Source of the DNA: Bombus terrestris
Lineage: Eukaryota; Arthropoda; Insecta; Hymenoptera; Apidae
Assembly: GCF_910591885.1 (NCBI RefSeq)
Contig: NW_025963548.1
Coordinates: forward strand, 2,161,501-2,225,500
Length of the DNA stretch: 64,000 nt
Direction of reading: 5' to 3'
Shown here piece by piece: positions 35,842 through 46,367 of the stretch (the first letter of the stretch is position 1; each line of letters begins with the position of its first letter). Under the pieces are notes generated by a model. It saw nothing but the letters and a program-made list of their open reading frames with translations, was not told the origin of the DNA and did no database searches. A program made the position numbers and the translations under genes.

Positions 35842-35849
35842 GAATTGTT

Positions 35850-38350
35850 ATGCGACTGATGCATCAACATACCATGCAAGAAGAATTGAAAACTAGGACA
35901 AAAAGGAAGAACTGTGATAGAGATACTTATAATCATAGTAAACGACAAAAAATTAGCAGATGTTCGAGTGAATCTGACGAGGAGGATATTGATGAAAAGG
36001 TAGTTGACAATAGAAGAATACAAGTAATAACACAAGAGTCAAACAATCTCCTCGATAACGACAAAAGGATGGTGCGAATGATGGGATATAAGGAGGTCAC
36101 GGCCTCGGAAATAATGAACAAGGTTGTTTAGAGCCAGTTCAAGCACCTAGACAGCATGGTCGCAGAGGCTTTGGACATCATGTTCCTGGACATGAAGATT
36201 CAGGTCTTAAATGGCATCCTGCAGAGGAAGTTATAAAGTGTGTAAAAGATATGAAATGGTGATATGAAAAGTTGACCACAGATGATGAAATTGATTTCTG
36301 TTGTGCAGATATAGTGAAAATTGTTATCAATGCGAAAACGGTATTCGCTCATTTGGATGACGCTGAAGTGCGTCGAGCAAGGACACGTTGTAATCCTCAT
36401 GAAACAATTCGTGGTGCTCGTTTTTTAAATCGTGCTACTGTTAAAATGGCGAATACAGATAAAGCATGTAACTTTATGTTTACTAACCCAAAAGGTTTGA
36501 GGGAGAATGGGCTGCTATACTTTGCAGATGTATGTGCCGGAGCAAGAGGTTTTAGTGAACATATTCTATGGCGAAAGAAATGACGTGCTAAAGGATTTGC
36601 TCTTACTTTAGAAAATGAACATGATTTCAAATTAGAAGACTTTTATGCGGGTCCTTGTGAAACATTTCATCCATACTACGGACCAAAGGAAAGTGATGAT
36701 GTCTTTGACCCAGATAATGAAGAGGCATTTACAAATCTTATAATGCAGCATACCCATGGCAAAGGAGTACATTTTGTGATGTCTGATTGAGGATTCTAAG
36801 TAGAACGACAAGAAAATGTACAAGAAATTCTTTCAAAACAACTGTATCTTTGTCGATGTTTAATAGCATTGATGGTTGAAAGAGAGGGTGATGATTTTGT
36901 GACTTAATTATTCAACCTTTGTACACCCTTTAGTGCTGGTTTAGTTTATTTAATGTATCGCTGCTTTGAAGAAGTTTTTATTTTTAAACCAAACTCTTCT
37001 AGACCAGGAAATTCAGAACGTTACTTAATATGTAAGAAGAAACGATCTGGGGTACAAGATGTTGTTGAATATCTGAAGCATGTTAATCGTCTGCTTTTAA
37101 AAGGTGGTGTAAATGACGACGTTTTACAACTAGTATCATATAATGAATTAAAAGGAGAGAAACAATTTGTTCAATATCTACGTGCTTCTAACAAAGATTT
37201 GGCAGGAAAACAAATAATCGACCTGCGTAAAATTGCAGCATTTTATGCGGATAATACTCTTGTTGAGACAAAACAAGCTGATATGCGCAAACAATATCTA
37301 GAGTATTGGAAACTTCCAGATGAAACTAGGACAATTCCAAGACACATGAAACCAAAGACAAATTGAATACTCTTTTGAAGGATACTTCATTTCTTACTAT
37401 TAATCCAGCACAATTGATGGAATTTAACATTGAAAATGCATTTTTATCACTATATGACTGGTTTTGTATGCCATGTGGTACAAAGCCAAGGTCTGATGAT
37501 GATAAGAAGCACGTTACATTTTATATGGGCGTGGGAAGGAGCAACGTATATACATGTACAAAGAATTCTTGGGTTAGTGTCGATGACATTGGCATAGAAT
37601 TACCACCAAATACACTTGTAAACGCAGAGGTTGTATATGAAATGACTAAGGAGTTTATATATCAGCAAAAAGTACTTGCATTGCATATTATAGATGCATT
37701 CTACTTAGGAGGAGTGGACATTAGCAAAAAATATTTGAGGAGCAGGTAAGCAACTGAATCTTATTGAGTTCAATAATAATCTTTTAGATTTTCAGTAATG
37801 AAATGTTTTTTCAAGGAGTACGTTCATGTGATACTAATGTATGACTGTTCCTTAAAGGAACGAGGAAGCGACGTTGTTCTGTGAAGCTTTGTGGAAACCA
37901 GCAGGAAATAACTATGCTCGAATACGTGCCAAAGAACTACTTCCAGTTGGTACATATATCTGTGAAAAGTTGCGAGTAACGCAGCGTAAAATGAAAAATA
38001 ATTCCGATGCCTTAGTATACAAACTTCCAGAAAAGACATTAGATGTTAATGGTTATAATAAGGACAAATTATATTTCATACAACAGAGTGTAATATTTTT
38101 AAGAAGCACTGGAAATCCTTGGAATCGGTATGTCAGTAAAACACATTCCATAAAGTATGTCTTTAATTGAAAAACAAACGAGAAGCTATTCGACCTTCAT
38201 AGAACAAGTTCAGCAGAAGCAAGTTTCGTTAAATCTTTTAAAGGTCGCCTTATTTGTCATTGGCCTAATGATTCATCACTTACTATAAACAGATTTGCAA
38301 AATTTATTAAAGATAAGTGTCCGGCATACAATACGCGCTTAGAATATTAA
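35850..38350 (+). pseudogene. CMTR1: CMTR1 pseudogene (cap-specific mRNA 2'-O-methyltransferase 1)
   Basis: CMTR1 methylates the first transcribed nucleotide of capped nuclear mRNA. Recognisable in order are an N-terminal basic/acidic region (KRQKISRCSSESDEED), a G-patch (MMGYKE, then GRRGFGHHVPG after a shift), RRARTRCNPHE, LLYFADVCAGARGFSE (SAM-binding loop, normally GPGG), KLEDFYAGPCETF, FVMSD, SRPGNSERYL, and a C-terminal guanylyltransferase-like/WW portion. Breaks: a one-base loss near 36092; stops at 36260, 36581, 36788, 36797 and 36905 (the last at the Lys of the K-D-K-E catalytic set); a frameshift near 37360; a stop at 38168. The copy is dead. One canonical intron is retained, so it is not a fully processed retrocopy. 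Confidence 0.93.
37746..37857 (+). other. Retained intron in the CMTR1 pseudogene
   Basis: 112 bp starting GTAAGC and ending TTAAAG, with a branch-point-like TACTAAT near 37831-37837. Joining the flanks restores the local frame (KKYLRSR to NEEATLFCEALWKP). It is the only intron-like gap seen in the copy. Confidence 0.75.
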
Positions 38351-39317
38351 AACTACAGGCTGCACATATATTCGTACAAGACTTGAACCGCATAGTTGTC
38401 AAACAGATTAATTCCGTTAATTTGACTGTTATTTCAAATATGAAATACTTGTGATATATTTTAGTACTTAGCATTATATTTCTATAGAAATAGAAGTGTA
38501 GCGGTACATGAGTCATAGGACAAAGCAAATTACGTCGTTGTCGCCTCGAAGTACCTAGACCGCTGAGCTACAATTAATGTAAAAACAATGTCACCGCAAC
38601 CAGCTATTGTCGTCAGGTAGGCAAATACGAATTCTTTCAACCCCCCCCCCCCCGGCGACTAGTATAGGTAGCCTTAACTCAAATACATCTGACGGTCAAA
38701 AACATCAATATTTGACTCAGGTCTTTTATAATGAAATATGTAGAGGACACGGTATATGGGAAGTTTGACCGTCAGACTTATTTGAGGTTATCGATTGTCG
38801 TCGTAATTGTCGAATTTACTTAAAATAATAAAGTAAGGTACAGCCTATGGGCCCTGAGTCGTAGATACAATGTGTAAAAATATTCCATAAATGTTCGTCA
38901 CGAAATTCAGCAGATCGCTCGTTGATACTCGTAGATATTCGAAGATACTTTACTCTTTGGGTTGCCTCGGTTTATTTATACTGGTCGGGGCAGAAGTCGG
39001 AAGATTCAAAATCGTCTTTCTTCGAAGTAGCGGCAACATTTTTATGCTCCGAGTGTATTTACTTGTATCCTTACGATCCTGATACTCCGAGGCAAAGTAA
39101 CAATAGGATTTGAATTTCCCTCTGGCTCATATGCCGCAACAAATTTTTGTAGTTTGTGCTCATGAATAAGTACTTATGAACTATCTAAAAAATATAATAA
39201 GCTGAAGTACTGTAGGAAAGTAATTTACAGTGCTACTAGGTTTGGTTACCTATTTCAATATCGTTCGCGCCATCGCAAAAGCTAGTATGACGCTGCGTCG
39301 GCGTATATGCACACGGG
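38351..39317. other. Unassigned spacer with poly-C tract and inverted repeat
   Basis: No coding similarity is recognised. It contains a run of 13 C (38641-38653) and an imperfect inverted repeat (38674-38700 with 38764-38791). Several 60-75 aa frames look random. A tRNA-like word, TAGCTCAGCGGTCTAGG on the minus strand near 38570, lacks a matching cloverleaf. Confidence 0.5.
38674..38791. repeat. Imperfect inverted repeat, MITE-like hairpin
   Basis: TTAACTCAAATACATCTGACGGTCAAA (written in parts: TTAACTCAAATAC then ATCTGACGGTCAAA) at 38674-38700 pairs with TTTGACCGTCAGA at 38764 and TTATTTGAGGTTA ending 38790, with a few mismatches. The loop is about 63 bp. It could fold as a hairpin or be the inverted ends of a miniature element. 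Confidence 0.55.
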
Positions 39318-39595
39318 GAGGTGATGGACGAGGCGAGGATGATAGCCTCTCGCGAAGTAGGGCCTGGCCCTGAAGTACCGCAACGGGTATGAGGGGAGAT
39401 GATGCGGGTCATGGCACCTAGACTGCGACACCTATTTACATCGTGTTCGAAGGAGGGTGCCAACCCTCGGATATGGCGCACGGCGAGGCTGGTATTGCTT
39501 CGGAAGAAGGGACGACCAGTCCTTGTATCGTCCGGTATGCCTATAGGATGAAGTGTGCAATTTCTTCCAAAGAATCATTGCCAGAATCATTGTAC
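39318..39595 (+). pseudogene. Fragment of a non-LTR (R1/jockey-type) reverse transcriptase
   Basis: Split over frames by indels, the motifs EVMDEAR, VGPGPEVPQRV, EMMRVMAPRLRHLF, PRIWRTARLVLLRKKGRP, RPVCL-stop-DEV and FFQRIIARII follow in the order of the N-terminal RT block of R1/jockey-clade LINE elements (known pattern: APGPDGIP ... W..A.LVLL.K.G.P ... YRPICLLDE..K..ERII). Stops and frameshifts make it a relic. It is the only non-LTR trace found in the window. Confidence 0.75.
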
Positions 39596-39639
39596 TGTTC
39601 TCAGTCGAAAATATTCTTGAGATGTCAACAACGACTTTT

Positions 39640-40930
39640 GGCATCAATGACAATCTGGAGTACCGGGCACATCGAATACTCGGCATGTCTGCAACAGCAA
39701 AGGAAGTACGGGGATTTGACCATTTGATTCTGAATATGGAAACCTGCAATGTCGCCGTATTTGACACGGCCGGGGATGTCATAGATGACATAGAGCAAAC
39801 CGGCTGGAGTATGCTGTATTTGGCAGCAAATATGCAGTATTACGTACATCCTATTGTCGACGTACCTACAATGGATTCGGAGGTACTTTCACTTGAAAAA
39901 CTAGGCTTGAATATGCAAAACTACAAATACGCTGGATTTGACTCGGTCCGGATTTAACACGGCTTAAACCAGATGAAGCGCTCTGCGTATGGCAGTCAAT
40001 GTGGAATATAGCGCGCATCGTATTGTCGACATATGTGCTATGGAATCGGAGTCACGTTGATTTGTATATTTAAGCCTGAACATACAAAATTGCATTTGGG
40101 CTGGATTTTGCAGGGACCAGAGTTTACGCAGCGCAAGCGAGCTGATGGGCAATGTAACTACAGCAAATGCGGAGTACAAGGCGTATGGAATTGTCGACAT
40201 ATGTGCAAAAGAAGCGGCGAAGCTTTGAATGCAATATTTAAGCATTAACAACAAAAACTACAATTACGCTGGATTTTACAGGGTCCAGAGTTGACATAGC
40301 ACAGACCGGCTGATTTGGCATCATATGTGGAGTATTCTGCGCATCGAATAGGCGACATAGAAACCAAGATACGTTCATTTGAATATGTAATATTTGAATA
40401 TTTCGCCTGAAAATGCATAATTTCAAATACGCTGAGTTTGGCTGCGCCCACACGTTACATAACTCAAACCAGATAATATGCATTGTGTTTGGCAGCAAAA
40501 GTGGCGTATATCGCGCATCGAATTGTCGGCATATCTGCAATGCAAACGGCGATACGGTGATTTGAATGATTAATCATGAATATGTAAAGCAGCAATTTCG
40601 CTAGGTTTGACAGAGACCGGAGTTGACATGGTACAAACCAGCAGATGTGCGATACACATGACATCGGATGTGAAATGTAAAGGGCATCGCTTTGTCGCCA
40701 TATGTGCAATAGAAACGGAGATACATTCATTTGAATATTTTAACCATAATTTGTAAAGCTGCAATAATGCTTGATATGTCGAGGACCAGAGATGATATAA
40801 TAGCACGATCCAGCTGATGTGAGCTGTATTTGGCAGGCAATGAGGAGTATATCTCGCATCTAATTGACGGCAAATCTCCAATCGCAGCGGTGATGCGTTT
40901 TATTTGATATTCAATAATGGGCCAGTTACG
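39640..40930 (-). repeat. ~168-bp satellite, array 3 (reversed, short)
   Basis: About seven to eight monomers in reverse orientation, lying downstream of the reversed F-box copy 3 exactly as arrays 1 and 2 lie downstream of copies 1 and 2. It is more diverged from arrays 1 and 2 than they are from each other. It lacks spacer S1 and most central monomers. Near 40070 it retains the satellite sequence into which copia inserted elsewhere (GTTCAGGCTTAAATATAC on the minus strand), uninterrupted. Confidence 0.85.
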
Positions 40931-40947
40931 ATACCGATAGTATTAGC

Positions 40948-41168
40948 ATGACTGAAACACATTGCCGTCTCAGTAAAGCCATTTTATTTCAAGCTTCACG
41001 CTACAGTTCTGAATCCGGACAAGACCGTTTCAAGTTCTCGCAAAAGCAAGCAGTCAAATTAAGGTACTTACACGAGTTAGAGTCTAATACATATTATTGG
41101 TCCAACATCGATGGAGCGATCTTGCATCGAAATTTTCGGAGGACCGCGTAACCTTCCAACGACGACCG
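40948..41168 (-). pseudogene. F-box copy 3, 3' part
   Basis: Reverse-strand match to the end and 3' flank of the F-box gene: coding to a TAA at 41077-41079, then the shared 3' region with AATAAA (TTTATT near 40982). It is separated from the rest of the gene by the gypsy at 41169-46775. The duplicated ACCG at 41165-41168 is the target site. Confidence 0.85.
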
Positions 41169-41552
41169 TGTCACGTAAAAATAAAGAGAAATTTTATAAG
41201 GAAGAGGAAGACTTTATTTTTACTTCGTTTATACACTTATAAGACACTTCCGAGCTCTAGCCCTGACCGTACGGGAGTGAGACCCTACAATCTTTTTACT
41301 TTCGGTCATCTGTTCTCTCATTATCCCCACTACCCTGTAGGCGTACGTGACCGTTGCTACGCTTCTGGAACATTTTATGGAAGGACCGTTAGGCCATAAA
41401 TGAATCCTCAGGTACTCTGCCAATATACATTGTCGCCAAGGTCGCCATGTGTTCCTCTCGTCGGTCCATCGGGTTCGAAGTATGCCGACCGGGACACCAT
41501 CCTGCCCGCGGTGTGTGTGTGTGTCCTGGTCTCTGATGTGATTTACGTTACA
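41169..41552 (-). repeat. 3' LTR of the young gypsy
   Basis: 384 bp, in sense TGTAACGTAAATC to TTTTACGTGACA. It contains a short GT repeat and the core shared with the other gypsy LTRs. The purine-rich AAGGAGGGAGGTA in sense (41553-41565) directly precedes it. Confidence 0.95.
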
Positions 41553-41565
41553 TACCTCCCTCCTT
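41553..41565 (-). other. Polypurine tract of the young gypsy
   Basis: In sense AAGGAGGGAGGTA abuts the 3' LTR, the expected position of the plus-strand primer. Confidence 0.75.
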
Positions 41566-41697
41566 AGATTGATTTTGGTCCTCTAACATCTCAGTGTTTC
41601 TTCAGGATTGTTTTATGGAGGCTAATTGGCTAAAAGTGTGTTTTCTTCTTTGTCTTAATCAACAAGACAAAACAAAAACAAAGTGCATGACAGCTAC

Positions 41698-44600
41698 TTA
41701 TGGAGAAGGTGTACACCGTCCCGGAAAATAAGGTTTAATACGATTACCATGTATTTTCCTAATCGAGTCATTCACCATTTTTTCGTAATAAGGGGTTTTT
41801 ACGTTTTCAATGGTGTATGGCCCTAGCCATTCAGTATCTAACTTGTGTTTTTTATGATCATTATGAACTAATATTAAATCTCCTTCTCTAAAAATGGATT
41901 GAGGTTTAATAATTTTTTTTCTTTGATCTCTTTGGTATCTTTGTTTACTCTTCATTAGAGTTTCCCTGGCTTTAAGTAGCTTGGCATCCCATTCTCGTTT
42001 CCTGAAGCTGACCTCATCAGCGTATGTTCTTTGCGAATTTTGGGATATAGTAGATGGGAGATTGGCCTTGTGTCCAAATGTTAGTTCGAAAGGGGTATAT
42101 CCAGTGGCATCATGAACCATAGTGTTATATGCTAGACACACAAAATTTAGGTTTTGATCCCATTCTGTTTCATTATCGTTTTGTATAGCTTTTAACATGT
42201 CGGATATTACAGCATGTGTTCGTTCTAGGCTTCCGTTGGATTGTGGATGGAATGAGGTGGTTTTTATGTGTTTGATCCTAAATGCTTCTTCGTATCGTTG
42301 CATTAGCTCGCTAATGAAACTTTGTCCTCTGTCAGTTAATATACGTTTCGGCGCGGAGAATATATAAATGTAATGATTCAGTAAAGCATTCCAGATTGAT
42401 TGGGTCTGTTGTGTTTTTAGGGGCACAAGTATTAAATATTTGGTTAGTTCATCGTGTATAGAGAGAATGTATTGGTTTCCTATCTTGGTCTTCTTCAACG
42501 GGCCTATCACATCCATAGCGATTTTGTCGTTAGATTCTAACGGGGTGTCGGTTATCTGTGGTTCCTCCTTTCCTCTTATCCGAGTAGTCTTTGATGTTTG
42601 ACATGTCGCGCAAGTTCCTATTCTGCCTTTTATTCTGTCTATTAGGTGTGGGATATCATATTTGCCTCGGATTCTGTCGTACGTCTTTTGTATTCCGGGA
42701 TGTCCTACCAAGTCATGATTTTCTTTTAGTACTTGTTCTATTTCCTCTTCGCTTAAACTCTGTATTGGTTCGTAAGCAAATTCTATGTCGTCGCGTTGGT
42801 CATTGAAAAGTAGAAGAAATCTTTTTATGTGTGCTTTGTCTTGTGCGTTTAAGTTATTGTCTCCTATTGCTATCTTTCTATTTGTTTTAAGTATGTCTGA
42901 TATTTTCTGTAACCATACGGTTTCGTCATATGGGCCCAGATATGGTTTTGTTAATTGGAAAAAGTTTTCTTTGTTAGATGTTAGTTTCAATAATTTTGGT
43001 ATTTCTTCTGATTTTTCCCAGTCTCTGAATTGTCTTAATAAAACGTCAGTTTGTGTTATCGCGTGTACTCTGGATAGGGTGTCAGCGGCTACGTTTTCCT
43101 TTCCTTTTACGTACTCTATATCGTATTCGTATTCCTCTAATCTCAATCTCCATCGAATCAATCGACTAGAGGGGTCCTTGCAGTTGTGCAGCCATTTAAG
43201 GGCTTGGTGGTCTGTTTGAATTTTGAATTTGCGGCCTAATAAATATTGCCTAAATCTTCTAACTGCCCAAACGATGGCCAATAATTCTTTTTCCGTCGTA
43301 GTATAATTTCGTTCAGGGGGGTTTAATGTCCTTGAAATGAAGCAACAAGGGTGTCCGTCTTGTGAAAGGATGGCTCCTAGACCTTCATTACTGGCGTCCG
43401 TTGTTAACGTAAATGTTTTCGTATAGTCGGGGTATTTTAGTACTGTTGCTTGGCATAGTCTTCCTTTTAATGTATCGAAGCTAAGTTGTGTTTTGTCAGT
43501 CCAGTGGAATTGTATGTCTTTCTTAGTTAGTTCCGTTAACGGTTTGGCGATTTTCGAGAAATTCCTAATAAGTTTTCTATAGTATCCGGCTAACCCAAGG
43601 AACGATTTTACATCCGTAGGATTTTTGGGTAGTTTGAAGTTCTTTACTGCTTCTATCTTTTCAGGGTTAGGTTTTACTCCGTTTGCTGTCACTAAGTGTC
43701 CTAAATATTCCAATTCGGGTTTTAGGAATTCACATTTATCCGGTTGTACTTTTAGACATACTTCCCTGAGTCTTTGGCGTATAATGGCTAAGTTTTTATT
43801 ATGTTCCTCTATCGATTGCCCGAATATAATGATATCATCGAGATAGACGAAACAATGATTATTAATTAAACCTCTTAACGCGGTGTCCATCATTCTTTGA
43901 AAGGTAGCGGGTGCGTTCTTGAGCCCGAATGGCATTCTGTTATAGTGGAAGTGCCCTTGTGGTGTGCTAAATGCAGTGTACTTCCTCGAATTCTCATCCA
44001 TGGGTATTTGATGGAATCCCGAGGATAAGTCTAAAGCGGAGAAATATTTTGCGTTCCCTAGTTGCGACAGTATATCGTCAATGTCGGGTAATGGATATGC
44101 GTCTTGGTCCGTTAATTCGTTTAACTTCCGAAAGTCAATCACTATCCGCCACTTTTGTTTCCCCGACGTGTCGATTTTCTTTGGGACGACCCAGACGGGA
44201 GAGTTATAGGGAGAGTCGGAGGGTTCTATAATCTTTTTGTCTAACATCTCCGTCATTTGTTTGTTTATTTCGATTTTATGGTGTTCGGGAGGACGGTAGG
44301 ATTTTACGTTGATGATTTTATCTTCTTTCAATGTAATGGAATGTTTAGCAAGAGATGTACACGGTAATGTTTCGCTGTCTAAATTAAATACATCCATGTA
44401 ATAGAGAAGAATCTTTTCTATAGGTTCTCTGAGAGGTTTTTCTATGTGCGATAGTCGAATCGAAGATTTGAATTTTTGGATTTGATCTATGGTATTTGTA
44501 TTTTCGATAATGTTAGAAACTTGAATTGAGGACTTACCACCATTGATAAAGCACACTGGCGTTGGCTTCCCTTCGAGGTATACAATTTTTTGAATGGTTT

Positions 44601-46149
44601 CTCCTGGTGCAAGGGTTGGTTCTTGTTGCAGCAGAAGGGTGTGGTTATCTAATTTCAATGTTTCGTTGGAGAGTTCGAATCGATATTGATTCAAACCGGG
44701 TAAGCCTAATACGCCATCTTCTATAATTGGGAAATCGTCATCTATTAAAGAGAAGTCTATCTTTTTGTCGAACAAATTCAATTTGACTTTGGAATTAGAT
44801 TCGTATTCGGAATGTCCCATGGAGAATTTCTTTGTGTCTGGTATTGTTGTCTTTCCTGGGTAGCATCTTTGTTTAAGCAAGTTGATTCCTGCCCCGGAGT
44901 CAACGAGAAATCGCAATCCTGGTCGTCCTGGTAATTGTAATAGTATTGTGGGTAATCTTCCTGAGGTAGCATTGTTAATTCCGATTGTTCTTGAACGTGG
45001 TTTATTCCTGGAGGGGCTTTTCTTTGAGGCGGTATCGGAAAATTTTGGCATTGATTGGGAAGGTGTCCCAATCGATTGCATTTGGGACATTTCGCTTAAT
45101 GGTCTGTTCCCAAACTTCGTAAAATTGTTCGTTCTTGGTAGAATATTTTGTGTGAGTGGAGTTTTATTATTTGTGTTACTTGTAATAGCGAGGCGATTGT
45201 CTACTGGATGAGAAGCCTGGTTACGATAAAATGGCGGGGCGGTTGTTTGTCGCGTGATCTGTCTGCGAGTGCTGTGCTCGCGAAAGTATCTTTCCATATT
45301 CATTGCTTTCCTTTCTGCTTCGATGAGGTTTGGGGGGAGATTAGCCATTAGCGCCTGCCCTATTTCTGGACGAAGGCCTCCTACATAGTCGGTCACAGAG
45401 TCCATGTATAGTTGCTCGTTCATCACCCGTCGAGTTAGTTCGTCTCTATACTCGTTGGTAATGCTGTGTTGGAGTTTGTTAAAAACACTTCGAAATCTGA
45501 TGTTATAGTTTTGCACGCTTTCGGTTAATCCTTGCCTCATTCCTCTTAATTCGTCCTGTTGTTCTCTCACTGATACTTGCGCAGCTACATTACGTCTCAA
45601 TGCTTCGTACAGAGATTCGAATTCGGTAATACGAATATTGCGGATTGCCATTGCGGCTTTTCCTACAATCTTCGCTATTTTAATCATTTTTAGTAATAGT
45701 GTTGGTTCGCTACACATCATTCTTACTTCTTGTATTTCATGAATAAAATCCTCCACGCCTATATCATCCTCTCCGTTTAATATCGGAATGCATTTTAATG
45801 CACTCTCAGCTTTTAGCTCTGGTTGCGTATATTGTTCAGAAAAAGTCCTTTCCCAGGATGGTTGAGGTGGTGTTTGAAGTAATGGGCGAGGTTCTCGAAG
45901 GACCGATTGATCTTTAGCGGTGTGGGTTACTTCGTCTACGGTTATTAGGGAATTGGCCTCCGATACATTTCCCGTTTTTGTTTTTGCTACAACTTCATCC
46001 ATACGCAGTGTAAGCATACTCATTTGTTGGGTCAGTCTCTCATTCTGCTTCTGCATTGCATCAAGCAAAGCTTTAACTGTTGGGTCTATTCCGCTGTTAG
46101 TTAAAGCGGCGCTAACAGTTTCGGTTTTGTCTTCTCGTGGCGTTGCCAT
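41698..46149 (-). CDS. gag-pol: Gag-Pol polyprotein of the young gypsy (1483 aa)
   Basis: Open from ATG at 46149. The gag region (~1-390) is followed by protease (LVDSGAGINLL, Asp ~416), RT with YLDDIIIFG (~767), RNase H (TTDASNEGLG, TEKELLAIVW), the HHCC finger ending CATCQTSK, and integrase with AMDVIGP (~1213), LTDRGQ (~1273) and SLERTHA (~1308), matching the D,D-35-E spacing. It ends after a chromodomain-less WLGPYTI tail. Oddly, the CCHC knuckle CPKCNRLGHLPNQC is not in this frame: it is read in an overlapping frame (44778-45071), just where the related nested gypsy keeps its gag C terminus. An indel just before the knuckle appears to have fused gag directly to pol. Confidence 0.93.
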   Translation of the reverse strand: MATPREDKTETVSAALTNSGIDPTVKALLDAMQKQNERLTQQMSMLTLRMDEVVAKTKTGNVSEANSLITVDEVTHTAKDQSVLREPRPLLQTPPQPSWERTFSEQYTQPELKAESALKCIPILNGEDDIGVEDFIHEIQEVRMMCSEPTLLLKMIKIAKIVGKAAMAIRNIRITEFESLYEALRRNVAAQVSVREQQDELRGMRQGLTESVQNYNIRFRSVFNKLQHSITNEYRDELTRRVMNEQLYMDSVTDYVGGLRPEIGQALMANLPPNLIEAERKAMNMERYFREHSTRRQITRQTTAPPFYRNQASHPVDNRLAITSNTNNKTPLTQNILPRTNNFTKFGNRPLSEMSQMQSIGTPSQSMPKFSDTASKKSPSRNKPRSRTIGINNATSGRLPTILLQLPGRPGLRFLVDSGAGINLLKQRCYPGKTTIPDTKKFSMGHSEYESNSKVKLNLFDKKIDFSLIDDDFPIIEDGVLGLPGLNQYRFELSNETLKLDNHTLLLQQEPTLAPGETIQKIVYLEGKPTPVCFINGGKSSIQVSNIIENTNTIDQIQKFKSSIRLSHIEKPLREPIEKILLYYMDVFNLDSETLPCTSLAKHSITLKEDKIINVKSYRPPEHHKIEINKQMTEMLDKKIIEPSDSPYNSPVWVVPKKIDTSGKQKWRIVIDFRKLNELTDQDAYPLPDIDDILSQLGNAKYFSALDLSSGFHQIPMDENSRKYTAFSTPQGHFHYNRMPFGLKNAPATFQRMMDTALRGLINNHCFVYLDDIIIFGQSIEEHNKNLAIIRQRLREVCLKVQPDKCEFLKPELEYLGHLVTANGVKPNPEKIEAVKNFKLPKNPTDVKSFLGLAGYYRKLIRNFSKIAKPLTELTKKDIQFHWTDKTQLSFDTLKGRLCQATVLKYPDYTKTFTLTTDASNEGLGAILSQDGHPCCFISRTLNPPERNYTTTEKELLAIVWAVRRFRQYLLGRKFKIQTDHQALKWLHNCKDPSSRLIRWRLRLEEYEYDIEYVKGKENVAADTLSRVHAITQTDVLLRQFRDWEKSEEIPKLLKLTSNKENFFQLTKPYLGPYDETVWLQKISDILKTNRKIAIGDNNLNAQDKAHIKRFLLLFNDQRDDIEFAYEPIQSLSEEEIEQVLKENHDLVGHPGIQKTYDRIRGKYDIPHLIDRIKGRIGTCATCQTSKTTRIRGKEEPQITDTPLESNDKIAMDVIGPLKKTKIGNQYILSIHDELTKYLILVPLKTQQTQSIWNALLNHYIYIFSAPKRILTDRGQSFISELMQRYEEAFRIKHIKTTSFHPQSNGSLERTHAVISDMLKAIQNDNETEWDQNLNFVCLAYNTMVHDATGYTPFELTFGHKANLPSTISQNSQRTYADEVSFRKREWDAKLLKARETLMKSKQRYQRDQRKKIIKPQSIFREGDLILVHNDHKKHKLDTEWLGPYTIENVKTPYYEKMVNDSIRKIHGNRIKPYFPGRCTPSP
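44778..45090 (-). pseudogene. gag: Out-of-frame gag C terminus with CCHC knuckle
   Basis: CPKCNRLGHLPNQC followed by a Gln/Pro-rich tail of about 80 residues ending NLIPKSN. It corresponds to the knuckle and tail that end gag in the nested gypsy (CFKCHQIGHTANYC and tail). A TAA lies immediately upstream in this frame, so it cannot be reached from the gag start without a frame change. Confidence 0.7.
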
Positions 46150-46367
46150 TGTTATACTAATTGTGCTGTCTGTTCTCGATCTGTATTTGACAAAAGAATC
46201 CAGGGCTTGCTCACCTTGATCGTTTAACCCGTAGGAAAGGTTCCGTTGCGGTGTTCCTTTGTCGAAACGTCGAAAGTGTCTGCTCTGTTACAGTGGTCCA
46301 CTGATCCTCAATCTTCAAAGTTGACCGTAGCCCGAAATGCGTAATTTCGTTTTCTTGAAGTTGATGG

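Noticed and set aside
38540..38590. Possible tRNA gene (minus-strand TAGCTCAGCGGTCTAGG)
   Set aside because: Only a D-arm/A-box-like word is present. No anticodon stem, T-arm or acceptor pairing could be found, so at most it is a SINE remnant.
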